From JAWVFM01 sp963739355 (lineage in GTDB: Bacteria > Actinomycetota > Thermoleophilia > Solirubrobacterales > 70-9): a DNA stretch of 64,000 nt. Below are positions 15,267 to 23,447 of this stretch, piece by piece. The DNA is taken from the NCBI GenBank assembly GCA_963739355.1, contig CAVUAD010000007.1:1054001-1118000 (forward strand), read 5' to 3'. The first letter of the stretch is position 1, and each line of letters starts with the position of its first letter. A program made the position numbers and the translations under genes. The notes beneath the pieces were generated by a model. The model was not told the DNA's origin. It saw only the letters and a list, made by a program, of their open reading frames with translations, and did no database searches.

Positions 15267-16190
15267 CTACTTGGAGCTGAGAATCGTCGCGACGCCGCTC
15301 GACATCCCCAGGCGCGACTTGGTCGCCTCGGTGAGGTCGTAGTCGCGTCCCGCGACGTACGGGCCCCGGTCGATCACCGGGACGCGGACCTGGCGGCCCC
15401 GGTAGCGCAGCGTCACCTTCGTGCCGCATGGAAGCGACTTGTTCGCGACGCCGAGCGTGCCCGGCTCGAGGGTGCCGCCGCACGCGACGTGGTTGCCGTA
15501 GAGCCCCGGGCCGTACCAGGACACGGTGGCGTGCCGGAAGACCGTCACGTGGCCCGCGTGGTCTCGGCTGCCGGCTGCGAACCGGTCGCCCTTGGCCGCC
15601 ACCCTGACGGGAAAGCGGCCGAGCCCGTGCGCGGTCCAGCGAGCCTGGAAGCGACCGTGGCCGTCCGTATGCGTACGAATCGCGTCGTGGCCCACCTTCA
15701 CCTCGATGGTGCGCCCGCCGGTGGCCGGCAGGACGCGCCCCCTTACCGCGACCCGGTGGCCCGCGATCGCTCCACCGTCGGCGACCTTTGCGTGGACGCG
15801 CGAGTGGACGCGCATCGACAGCAGGTCACTCGACCTGGCGCCGTGCGCGACAGCCCGATACGTACCGCTCTTGCGGCCACGCAGCTTGGCGTGGTACCGG
15901 CCTGCGGCGCCGGTGGCGAGGTGGCGGATCTGCTTCCAGCCACCCGCGTGGCGCGCGTGGAAGACGATCGTCACGGGCTTGCTGGACGCGCCCGGGACGT
16001 GGCCGCGCAGGTGGAACCCGTGGCCGTAGGCGACGTTCTCGACGCCGCTCGTCAGGGTTACCTTCGGCGCCTTGCCGGACGCCGCCGCAGTCAACGCGGC
16101 CATGGTTGTGATGAGTGCGGCGAGAGGCAGCGCGAGCGCCAGCAGGTTGCGGCGCGCGGCTCGCCTCCGCCTAATGCGGAAACGACGCAT
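15267..16190 (-). CDS. Secreted RlpA-like double-psi beta-barrel protein
   Basis: A 307-residue exported protein. The ATG at 16190 is chosen because it opens a signal peptide (MRRFRIRRRRAARRN then LLALALPLAALITTMAALTAAASG) and lies behind GAGGAA and the riboswitch. Residues 40-220 form one or two basic Ig-like/beta domains rich in His, Arg and Gly. The last 90 residues are the RlpA/DPBB domain: TVSWYGPGLYGNHVACGGTLEPGTLGVAN, LPCGTKVTLRY, VPVIDRGPYVAGRDYDLTEAT. RlpA domains act on or bind peptidoglycan glycan strands. Actinobacterial proteins of this kind are frequent targets of cyclic di-AMP riboswitches. Confidence 0.87.
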   Translation of the reverse strand: MRRFRIRRRRAARRNLLALALPLAALITTMAALTAAASGKAPKVTLTSGVENVAYGHGFHLRGHVPGASSKPVTIVFHARHAGGWKQIRHLATGAAGRYHAKLRGRKSGTYRAVAHGARSSDLLSMRVHSRVHAKVADGGAIAGHRVAVRGRVLPATGGRTIEVKVGHDAIRTHTDGHGRFQARWTAHGLGRFPVRVAAKGDRFAAGSRDHAGHVTVFRHATVSWYGPGLYGNHVACGGTLEPGTLGVANKSLPCGTKVTLRYRGRQVRVPVIDRGPYVAGRDYDLTEATKSRLGMSSGVATILSSK

Positions 16191-16204
16191 GTCGTTGTTC
16201 CTCG

Positions 16205-16391
16205 CTTTCGGCTCTGCCTGCAGGACGGACGCCGCATCGGCGTCTCGCTTCGGGCCTACGTCCGCCCGTGCTTTGGCCCCCGGTTCATCGCGCTCCATGC
16301 GCTCGCCGCCGGCCCCCCGCTCCCCCACCCCATCGAGCGCTTGGCTCGGGCGAGGGATTCGGCTTCTCTTGGCTATTCGCTGCGCCGAAAG
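16205..16391 (-). ncRNA. Candidate cyclic di-AMP (ydaO/yuaA-type) riboswitch of rlpA
   Basis: Read on the minus strand, the 187-base leader opens with CTTTCGGC (16391-16384) and closes with GCCGAAAG (16212-16205), a perfect 8-base outer stem. Inside are ydaO-like segments: AGCCGAATCCC, GGGGTGGGGGAGC, GATGAACCGGGGG and GTCCGTCCTGCAGGCAGAGCC split by local stems. The closing strand runs straight into GCGAGGAACAACG and the rlpA ATG 14 bases later. Ligand binding that stabilises the outer stem could therefore control access to the ribosome site. Assignment rests on these motifs, the pairing and the target gene type; no covariance search was run. Confidence 0.68.
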
Positions 16392-16398
16392 TAGGTTC

Positions 16399-16410
16399 GA
16401 ACACCTGTTC
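16399..16410. promoter_or_regulatory. GAAC-N4-GTTC palindrome, possible LexA-type box
   Basis: GAACACCTGTTC, preceded by TTC, matches the GAAC-N4-GTTC core used by LexA in Actinobacteria. It lies just upstream of the riboswitch in the divergent rlpA/wax-synthase region. Neither neighbour is a typical SOS gene, so another regulator may bind here. Confidence 0.35.
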
Positions 16411-16414
16411 TATG

Positions 16415-16430
16415 TGTGACTCCGGTCACT
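16415..16430. promoter_or_regulatory. Near-consensus CRP-family box
   Basis: TGTGA-CTCCGG-TCACT matches TGTGA-N6-TCACA at 9 of 10 defined positions. Its inner GTGAC/GTCAC arms are perfect. It lies between divergent rlpA and wax-synthase promoters. Confidence 0.45.
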
Positions 16431-16488
16431 GAGCTCACGTTCTGGCAAGATCGCGTGCGATGCACACGCATGCGAGAATCGAGCGCTG

Positions 16489-17931
16489 ATGCACGGCACG
16501 AGGCTCACGGGGCTCGATTCGTCATTTCTGCACCTCGAGACGGGTCCCGCGCACATGCACGTCGCCTCGACGTCCGTGTTCGAGGGACCGGCGCCCAGCC
16601 TCGAGGAGTACCGCGACCACCTGGCCTCGCGCCTGCACCTGGTCCCGCGGTTTCGCCAGAAGCTCCGCTTCGTGCCCTACGGGCAGGGCCGGCCGGTCTG
16701 GGTGGACGACCCCCAGCTGAACCTCGCCTACCACGTCCGCCACACCGCCCTGCCGGAGCCGGGCTCCGAGGAGCAGCTCCGCAATCTCGCCGCGCGGATC
16801 TTCTCCCAGCGCCTCGACCGCTCGAAGCCGGTTTGGGAGATGTGGCTCGTCGACGGGCTCGAGGGCGGGCGCTTCGCGGTGATCGGCAAGAGCCACCACT
16901 GCCTGGTCGACGGCGTCTCGGGGGTTGACATAAGCACGGTCCTCTACGACCTCGAGCCGGAACCCTCGGCCCTGCCCGAGCCCGAGCCGTGGATCCCCAG
17001 GCCCGAGCCCTCCGACTCACAGCTCCTTGCCGACGCCCTGATCGAGCGCGCCACGAGCCCCGCCGAGATCGTGCGCGGCGCCCGCGCCCTCGTGCGCAGG
17101 CCGAGGCAGGTCCTGCGCGGCGCCGGCGAGGCGGTCTTCGCAGCGGGATCCTTCGCCCGGAGCAGCTTCGAGGCCCCCGACTCCCCCTTCAACACGGACA
17201 TCGGCCCGTACCGGCGCTTCGCCACGGTCCACACCGAGCTCGCGGAGCTCAAGCGCATCAAGGACAGCGCCGGCGGCACCGTCAACGACGTCGTCCTGAC
17301 CGTCGTCGCCGGCGCGCTGGGGCGCTACCTGCGTGCGCGCGGCCACTCCACCGAGGGCCTCGAGCTCCGCGCGATGGTCCCGATCAGCGTCCGCACGGCC
17401 GACCAGCACGGCCAGCTCGGCAACCAGGTCTCCTCGATGATGGCCAAGCTGCCGATCTGGTGCGAGGACCCGGTCGATCGCCTCCACGTCGTCAGCGAGG
17501 CGATGGGCGACCTGAAGTCCTCCAAGCAGGCGGTCGGCGCCACGATGCTGACCAACCTCTCCGACTTCGCGCCGCCGACAATCGTCGGCCAGGCGGCGCG
17601 CCTGCAGTCGCGCCAGCGCTTCTTCAACATGGTCGTGACCAACGTCCCGGGCCCGCAGTTCCCGCTCTACCTCCTCGGCCGCCAGCTCCTCTCGACCTAC
17701 CCGATGGTGCCGCTGGCGAAGAACCAGGGCGTCTGCTTCGGGATCATGAGCTACAACGGCAACGTCGACTTCGGCCTCATCGCCGACTTCGACATCGTCC
17801 CGGACCTGGACGACCTCGCCGCGGACCTGGAGGCCGCCGTCACCGAGCTCAGCGTCGCGACCGGCGGCGAGAAGCCGAAGAAGCGCGCCCGCAGGGCCGC
17901 GCGCACCAACGGCGCGCGGGCGAAGGCGTAG
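16489..17931 (+). CDS. Wax ester synthase / diacylglycerol acyltransferase (WS/DGAT)
   Basis: A 480-residue WS/DGAT family enzyme that transfers an acyl group from acyl-CoA to a fatty alcohol or diacylglycerol, forming storage wax esters or triacylglycerol. The active-site motif HHCLVDG is at residues 136-142. Other family blocks are the N-terminal LTGLDSSFLHLET, KPVWEMWLVDGL, the PLF-like region near RRFATVHTEL, NDVVLTVVAGALGRYL, and C-terminal NMVVTNVPGPQFPLYLLG. The C terminus is Lys/Arg-rich. Start ATG is fixed by the conserved MHGTRLTGLD. The promoter region is shared with rlpA and contains CRP-like and GAAC-N4-GTTC palindromes. Confidence 0.93.
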   Translation: MHGTRLTGLDSSFLHLETGPAHMHVASTSVFEGPAPSLEEYRDHLASRLHLVPRFRQKLRFVPYGQGRPVWVDDPQLNLAYHVRHTALPEPGSEEQLRNLAARIFSQRLDRSKPVWEMWLVDGLEGGRFAVIGKSHHCLVDGVSGVDISTVLYDLEPEPSALPEPEPWIPRPEPSDSQLLADALIERATSPAEIVRGARALVRRPRQVLRGAGEAVFAAGSFARSSFEAPDSPFNTDIGPYRRFATVHTELAELKRIKDSAGGTVNDVVLTVVAGALGRYLRARGHSTEGLELRAMVPISVRTADQHGQLGNQVSSMMAKLPIWCEDPVDRLHVVSEAMGDLKSSKQAVGATMLTNLSDFAPPTIVGQAARLQSRQRFFNMVVTNVPGPQFPLYLLGRQLLSTYPMVPLAKNQGVCFGIMSYNGNVDFGLIADFDIVPDLDDLAADLEAAVTELSVATGGEKPKKRARRAARTNGARAKA

Positions 17932-17944
17932 CCGGGCTCGAGCC

Positions 17945-17968
17945 GCTGCTTCCCGGCCGCCGGGCAGC
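17945..17968. terminator. GC-rich hairpin between wax synthase and MCE operon
   Basis: GCTG and CAGC enclose CCCGG-CCG-CCGGG, giving a stacked 9-base-pair hairpin with a 3-base bulge, 14 bases after the wax synthase stop. There is no T-run. It sits between two convergent transcription units. Confidence 0.35.
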
Positions 17969-18093
17969 GCATAGGTGCGGATCAGCGAGGGAACCGCCCT
18001 CGGAAGGCTGGCTCCGATCGCACGCTCCCGAGTTTCGCCGCGCTATCCGCGGTCAAGGTCAGATCCGTGGTCACGAAAGGCATACGACGCGTC

Positions 18094-19407
18094 CTACCTC
18101 GGTGGGTCATACGGCTTGAGGTGCGGGTAGGAGCCCGGGACGTAGGGCTTCTCGTGGGCCGCGTCGCCCGGCTTCGTGTAGGCGTTGTGGCAGACCCCGG
18201 CCGTCGGGTGGGCTCCCGGCCTGCAGTTGGCCGCCGTCGGGCTGTCGGCGAGCTCGCCCGGCTCGAGGTTGATGTAGAACCGCGCCCAGCGCCCGTGGGA
18301 GTCGCCGTGCGCGGTGGCGCTCGCCATGTTCGCGAAGAAGGCCGCGATGCCGTTGGCCCGCGGCGCGGTGAAGCGAAGGAGCGTCACGAGGTTCCGCGCC
18401 CCCGCCTCCAGCTTGGGCACCAGCGGGCCGACGGCGCTTACGAGCTTCAGCGTGTCCCGGAGCGCCGGGATCCCGGAGAGGCGCGAGACGATGTGGACCG
18501 TGTCGGTCGAGAGCTTTGGGAGGCGGTCGAGAACCGGCTCGAGGTCGGGTGCCGCCGCGTTCAGCTTGCTGACCAGGGGGCGGGCCTCGGTCAGGAGCGG
18601 CCGGGCCCGGCGAAGCGCGCTGGTGCCGCTTGCCAGCAGGCCCGGCAGCTCGTCGAGGCCCTGCTTCAGCGAGGTGGTGTTGGTGGCGAGCCCGTCGAGC
18701 GTCGCGCGCCCGGCGGCGACGATGGTGCGCAGGGACTGCTCCCGGGTGCCGAGCTCGTGCAGGACCACGCTCGAGTCGCGGACGAGGCCGGCGAGGTTCG
18801 CCTCCTGGCCGTGCAGCGCGGCGGTGAGGTCCCGGAGCTGCGCGACGGTCCGGGAGAGCTCCGCTAGCGTGGCGTTCAGCTCCTCTCCCCCCTGGTTGCC
18901 GCGGTTCGCCTGCGCCAGCGAGTGGAGGATCGAGCGCACGTGCGCTCGGCCCTTCGCGTCGAGGAAGCTGAGCGCCTGGTCGAAGTTGACGCTCGGCATG
19001 CCCTTGACCTCGAAGCCTGACGGCGCCGCGCCGGCGCTCGCCGAGCCCGGATCGAGGTTGACGTAGGAGTCGCCCAGGATCGTCCGTTCGCCGATGAACG
19101 CGGTTGCGTTCCGGTAGATCGGCACCGTGTCCGTGTCCACGGTGAACGTGACGGTCGCCTCGCCGGAGCTCCGGTCGTAGCTCACGTCCGTGACCTTGCC
19201 GACGTCGTAGCCGTGGACCAGGACCGAGAACTTCGTCTGCAGGACCTCGGTGTCCTTGAAGTTCGCCTCGAGGTGGTAGGGGTGCAGGATCAGGTCCGTG
19301 GGGCTTGGCCCCTCGAACGCCTGGTTCAGGTAGATGAACGTGAGCAGGCCGAGGAGGGCGCAGATCACGCTGATGATCAGACCGGTGCGCGGGACGCGAT
19401 GGTCCAT
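18094..19407 (-). CDS. MCE family protein, sixth (MceF position)
   Basis: A 437-residue protein and the last gene of the MCE operon. The ATG at 19407 overlaps the previous stop (TGATG). A single N-terminal membrane helix (GLIISVICALLGLLTFIYLNQAF) is followed by the MCE/MlaD beta-domain (LEANFKDTEVLQTKFSVLVHGYDVGKVTDVSY ... GERTILGDSYVNLDPG). A long helical region with many Leu/Ala heptads follows (LAELSRTVAQLRDLTAALHGQEANLAGLV), then a Pro-rich tail with two Cys. Six such proteins would form a hetero-hexameric tunnel for lipid transfer across the envelope. Confidence 0.87.
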   Translation of the reverse strand: MDHRVPRTGLIISVICALLGLLTFIYLNQAFEGPSPTDLILHPYHLEANFKDTEVLQTKFSVLVHGYDVGKVTDVSYDRSSGEATVTFTVDTDTVPIYRNATAFIGERTILGDSYVNLDPGSASAGAAPSGFEVKGMPSVNFDQALSFLDAKGRAHVRSILHSLAQANRGNQGGEELNATLAELSRTVAQLRDLTAALHGQEANLAGLVRDSSVVLHELGTREQSLRTIVAAGRATLDGLATNTTSLKQGLDELPGLLASGTSALRRARPLLTEARPLVSKLNAAAPDLEPVLDRLPKLSTDTVHIVSRLSGIPALRDTLKLVSAVGPLVPKLEAGARNLVTLLRFTAPRANGIAAFFANMASATAHGDSHGRWARFYINLEPGELADSPTAANCRPGAHPTAGVCHNAYTKPGDAAHEKPYVPGSYPHLKPYDPPR

Positions 19408-20831
19408 CAGCCCCGCCTTCCCGCGGTCAGCGGGTGCTTCGGCAGTCCGGGAACCTCGAACCGCAGGAGGCACGCGACGGGGTTCTGCGTCCGGCAGACC
19501 CGCTCGAGCTCGATCGCCACGTCGCGCCGGAGGAGATCCTTGCCCGGGCCGCCGCCGGCCTTCGACTTGAAGCCGAAGTCCTCGGGATCGAGCGGCTCGG
19601 TGCCCAGCACGTCGACCTGGCCGAGCGGCCCGCCGGTGTCCTGGGTGGAGAACGCGCCGCTGAAGGTGTCGGCGAGCTGCGCGCCGCCCTTCTTGTAGCG
19701 GTTCAGGAGACGCGCAAGGGTGACGAGCTTGTGCGCCGTGGGCTCCAGGGCTCGCACGTTGTCCGACAACCCGTGGGTGCCTCGCAGAAGCAGCGCGAGC
19801 GGCTTGTCGCTGCGGCGCTCGAGCGTCTTGAACTCGCCGACGAGGCCCTTCACCTTCGGGAGCAGGCCATGGAGCTTGGTGAGCCCCTTCGCCAGCGGGG
19901 CGCTTGCCGGGGTCAGCGTGTCGAGCGCCGGGACCAGCGGGACCGACAGGCGCCGAAGCGAGGCCAGGGTGCGCCGCGTCTCGACCAGCACGGGTGCGAG
20001 GCGCCGCGTGGCTGCTGCGAGCTCGGTCGCCCGGGCGTCGGTGACGGCGAGCGTGCGGTCACCGTCCTGGATGACCGTCGTCAGCTGGTTGCCGCGCTTC
20101 GCGAGCGTGGAGAACACGCGGTCCAGGTCGCCGACCAGCCGCGTCAGCAGCACCCGCCGCTGGGCGAGCGTCCGCGAGATCGTCTGAACCGGATCGGTGA
20201 GGCGCGCGAGCTTGTGGAGCGCCCCCCGCAACTGGCCTTCGCGGCCGGCGACCGCCTCGTCGGCCTCCTTCAGCAAGATCGAGACGTAGGCCTGGGTGTC
20301 GGAGTCGAGGATCCCGGTGAGCTCGTCGATGGCGACGAACGAGGACGTGTGGTCAGGCTGGATCGGGCGGTCGCCGGGCAGCGGACCGGCGCCGGGGTGC
20401 CCCGGGTCGACGTTGACGAGGAGGTTCTGAAGCGCGCTCGCCGGGCGCAGCTGGGCGGTCGCGTCGGCGAAGATCTTGCCCTGCACGCTCGAGTCCAGGC
20501 TCAGCGTCACGAGGGCCATGCCGTTCTCGTAGCGCACGTCGGTGACCTGTCCCTCCGGCGTGCCGGCGACCGCCGCGGCCGGGCTGTCGGCCGGGTCGAG
20601 GCCCTTGGCGTCGGGGAACTCGACCTGGACCTCGTACTTCGACGAGGACAGGAAGGGCACGCTGATGTCCTTCTTGTTCAGCGTGTAGCCGAGGAAGATG
20701 GCGGCGGCGGCGACCTGGACGACGATCGCAAAGCGCCCGAGGGCGATCCGCCCGGTCTTGCGGGGCGGGCTGACGAAGCCGCGCACGAAGTGCGCGAGCT
20801 CCACCGGAAAGCGCAGGATCCCGCGGATCAC
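19407..20831 (-). CDS. MCE family protein, fifth (MceE position)
   Basis: A protein of about 474 residues. The GTG at 20831 overlaps the stop of the preceding gene (GTGA); another in-frame GTG at 20837 is equally possible. It has an unusually long cytoplasmic N terminus (about 35 residues), then the membrane helix FAIVVQVAAAAIFLGYTL. The MCE domain contains YEVQVEFPDAKGLDPADSPAAAVAGTPEGQVTDV, then a long helical region. The MceE of mycobacteria is usually a lipoprotein, but no lipobox is seen here. It ends overlapping the next MCE gene. Confidence 0.86.
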   Translation of the reverse strand: MIRGILRFPVELAHFVRGFVSPPRKTGRIALGRFAIVVQVAAAAIFLGYTLNKKDISVPFLSSSKYEVQVEFPDAKGLDPADSPAAAVAGTPEGQVTDVRYENGMALVTLSLDSSVQGKIFADATAQLRPASALQNLLVNVDPGHPGAGPLPGDRPIQPDHTSSFVAIDELTGILDSDTQAYVSILLKEADEAVAGREGQLRGALHKLARLTDPVQTISRTLAQRRVLLTRLVGDLDRVFSTLAKRGNQLTTVIQDGDRTLAVTDARATELAAATRRLAPVLVETRRTLASLRRLSVPLVPALDTLTPASAPLAKGLTKLHGLLPKVKGLVGEFKTLERRSDKPLALLLRGTHGLSDNVRALEPTAHKLVTLARLLNRYKKGGAQLADTFSGAFSTQDTGGPLGQVDVLGTEPLDPEDFGFKSKAGGGPGKDLLRRDVAIELERVCRTQNPVACLLRFEVPGLPKHPLTAGRRG

Positions 20832-22144
20832 TGGCACAGCCCCGCTGCATGGAGGGCGGATGCGGCCTGCGGGTTGATCAGCGCGATCACCGCGCAGGAG
20901 GGCTTCCCGAGCCCGTTCGCCGTTGCGTTCGGGTCGCCGTAGGCGCCGAGGCGCAGGAGGTGGCCGGCGCCGTTCGGGTTCTGGGCGCGCGACTGGTAGG
21001 GACGCAGGGCTCCGGTGGCCCCGGTGAACGCCGAGATCAGCTGCATGTACTCCGGCATTCCGAGGCGCGAGCGCTTGTGCATCGCGGGGAGCACCGAGTT
21101 GGCCAGAAGCGCTGCGCCCGGCCGGAGGGTGTGGACCACGTCGAGGACCGGCCCCGAGGCGGCCGCCACCCGCGCGAGGACCACCCGCAGCTTTGCGACG
21201 AGGGGCGCGGCCTCGCGGGTCGGGCCGATGGCGGACCGCAGGATCGGCCGCCCCTCGCGGAGAAGCGGTGCGAGCTCGGTTACGACCGGGCGCAGCGACA
21301 CGGCCAGGCGGTTGACGCGGTCGACCAGCGCCACCAGCTGCGGGCCGTCGCGCCGCAGCTGCTCCAGCGAACCAGGCAGCGCGCGCAGCGCCCTGTCGAG
21401 TGGTGCCTGCGAGTCCACGCCGAGCGCCGCCGCGGTGCGGTCGGCGTGCCTGATCAGCGGCTCCAGGTCGCGCTGGCGCGCGGCGAACGCCCGCACCGTG
21501 CCGGACATTCCGCGGATGGCCCCCGCGAGCTCCGTCCCGTGCGCGCCCCGGAGTGCTTCGGAGGAGAGCGCCAGGTTGCGCATGAGCGGCGGCGAGGCGG
21601 TCAGCACGTGCCGCAGGCTCTCGACGGAGCCGCCGTCGAGGACCTTCGCGCCGCTGCGGACCAGCTGGCGCAGCCGCTCGCGGTTCGACGTCCGCAGCAC
21701 CCGGGTCGCCTGATCGAGCGAGACATAGACCCGCGTCTGCTTGAGCGGCAGCGTCGAGCCGTCAAGCGGCGGGGCGCTTGGGCTCCCGGGTTGCAGGTCG
21801 ACGAAGTCGGAGCCCTCGAAGAGTGTGTGCGGGCGCAGCGCCGCGATCGCGTCGGAGTGCACGACGATGCTCGGGTCGAGCTCGAGCTTCACCAGGGCGT
21901 CGTCGTCCACCCGCTCGACCGTGCCGATGGTGCCGACGTTGACGCCGGCGACCCGAACGTTGCGGTCGATGGTGCCGAGGCCCTGGACGTTGTCGAACTT
22001 GACCCAGATGTCCTGCGTGTGCTTGAAGGGGTTCGGGCGCAGCGCGAGCAGGACGACGATGACGAAGCCGACCGCAACCACGGCCGCGCCGAGGAGGCGG
22101 CGCCGTCCGCGTTCGCGAGGGGTCGGAACGCCCGCGATGCTCAT
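20828..22144 (-). CDS. MCE family protein, fourth (MceD position)
   Basis: A 438-residue protein. Its ATG is 16 bases after the previous stop, with a weak GGCGAGAGA site; this is one of the two breaks in the otherwise overlapping chain. It has an N-terminal helix (LLGAAVVAVGFVIVVLLAL), MCE domain IWVKFDNVQGLGTIDRNVRVAGVNVGTIGTVE and ALRPHTLFEGSDFVDLQPG. The helical barrel region includes RVLRTSNRERLRQLV. The C-terminal domain ends with a Cys near LCQ and another in PSCAVI, a possible disulphide. Confidence 0.87.
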   Translation of the reverse strand: MSIAGVPTPRERGRRRLLGAAVVAVGFVIVVLLALRPNPFKHTQDIWVKFDNVQGLGTIDRNVRVAGVNVGTIGTVERVDDDALVKLELDPSIVVHSDAIAALRPHTLFEGSDFVDLQPGSPSAPPLDGSTLPLKQTRVYVSLDQATRVLRTSNRERLRQLVRSGAKVLDGGSVESLRHVLTASPPLMRNLALSSEALRGAHGTELAGAIRGMSGTVRAFAARQRDLEPLIRHADRTAAALGVDSQAPLDRALRALPGSLEQLRRDGPQLVALVDRVNRLAVSLRPVVTELAPLLREGRPILRSAIGPTREAAPLVAKLRVVLARVAAASGPVLDVVHTLRPGAALLANSVLPAMHKRSRLGMPEYMQLISAFTGATGALRPYQSRAQNPNGAGHLLRLGAYGDPNATANGLGKPSCAVIALINPQAASALHAAGLCQ

Positions 22145-22160
22145 CGTCTCTCGCCTTCGC

Positions 22161-23447
22161 TCAGCACGACTTCGAGTGGCTCCGCGTCGTGTTGGGCTTC
22201 GGATACGGGTCCCGCCCTCCGGTGCACGTGAGCACCGGGGCAAAGCGCAGGGCGGGATTGCCGGGCGCCGTCTGGCCCGCGTCGAAGCGCTCCGTGGTCG
22301 CGGCCACCACGCCGCGCCCGGCTCGCACGAAGTCCTTGCGGTACGGCGTGATCGTCCGGACGAGCTTGCCAAGCGACGCCAGCAGCGGACCGGTCGAGGC
22401 CACCGTCGGCTCCAGCGCGCTCATCACCGGGGTCGCCGCCCTGATCACCGGTTGCAGCGCGCCCGTCAGGCGGTCGGTCTGGCGCCTCAGGGTGTCGCCC
22501 AGGGCCAGCCCGCGGTCCAGGGCGGGCAGCGCCGAGGCCAGGCTCGTGAGCGCCGGCCGAAGCGAGCGCGAGAGCTCGGTCGCGTCGCGCAGGACCGGGT
22601 CGGCGAGCGGGGCCGTGCGCAGGGCTGTCCGCTCGAAGCCCGGAAGCTCGTCGATGGAGGTCCCCAGCGGGCCGCTGCGCTCCGCCACGGCGCCGGTGAC
22701 GCCGGCGCCGGCTCGCAACAGGGCTCGCGGGTCGTCCGGACGGTGGCCGGCGAGGCCCCTTGCGACGCGGTCCGCGCCCTGCAGGGAGCTCGAGATCGCC
22801 CCGTGAGTCGCCGTCAGCGCCCGCAGCTCGGGTGTCGCGTCGCGCAGGGTCGGGGGCAGGTCCTTCAGCGCGGCGTTGATGTCGGGTCCGCGTCCCGCCA
22901 GCCCGAGCCCCGTGTTCACGGTGGTCTTCTCGAGGGCGCGCTGCGTCTCCCTGTCGAACAGGTGGACAACCTGGAGGATCCCCACCCCGGACCCGGAATG
23001 GCGCAGCGGCACCGTCCCGCCGTCCGGCATCGGGTTGTCGAGGTCGCCCGGGTCGATCGCGACGTAGGTCAGGTAGACGATCGACTTCACGGTCACCCGC
23101 ACCCGGGCGTCGCGCCCGACGGGCGCGTAGCTCGGGCTGAGGCTCATGGACACCTCCCGGGCACCGTCGCGCGGCGCGACGCCGGTGACGATCCCGGCAA
23201 GCCGCCCCGCGATGCGCACCGCGTCGCCCGGCTTGACGATCGGAGCCGAGCTCGGGACGATGGCCTGGAGCTTGTAGCGGGGCTGGAACGGCACGCCGTT
23301 CGTCGAGTCCCACGCCAGCCAGCCGAGCGCGGCGGCGATGATGGCCACCACGACCCCGGCGCCCAGCGGGTGACGCTGCAGGCGGCTGCCGCCGCGCCTG
23401 ACGGTGCGCGAGAAGGGGCCCGGGGGTTTCATGCGGCTGGAGCTCAC
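22161..23447 (-). CDS. MCE family protein, third (MceC position)
   Basis: A 428-residue protein. Its GTG overlaps the previous stop (GTGA). A short basic cytoplasmic segment leads to a membrane helix (LGAGVVVAIIAAALGWLAW). The MCE domain contains YKLQAIVPSSAPIVKPGDAVRIAGRLAGIVTGV, and the helical region follows. The C terminus has FAPVLTCTGGRDPYPKPN and a final Cys. Divergence from the other five copies is clear, as in other actinobacterial mce operons where each subunit has its own place in the ring. Confidence 0.86.
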   Translation of the reverse strand: MSSSRMKPPGPFSRTVRRGGSRLQRHPLGAGVVVAIIAAALGWLAWDSTNGVPFQPRYKLQAIVPSSAPIVKPGDAVRIAGRLAGIVTGVAPRDGAREVSMSLSPSYAPVGRDARVRVTVKSIVYLTYVAIDPGDLDNPMPDGGTVPLRHSGSGVGILQVVHLFDRETQRALEKTTVNTGLGLAGRGPDINAALKDLPPTLRDATPELRALTATHGAISSSLQGADRVARGLAGHRPDDPRALLRAGAGVTGAVAERSGPLGTSIDELPGFERTALRTAPLADPVLRDATELSRSLRPALTSLASALPALDRGLALGDTLRRQTDRLTGALQPVIRAATPVMSALEPTVASTGPLLASLGKLVRTITPYRKDFVRAGRGVVAATTERFDAGQTAPGNPALRFAPVLTCTGGRDPYPKPNTTRSHSKSC

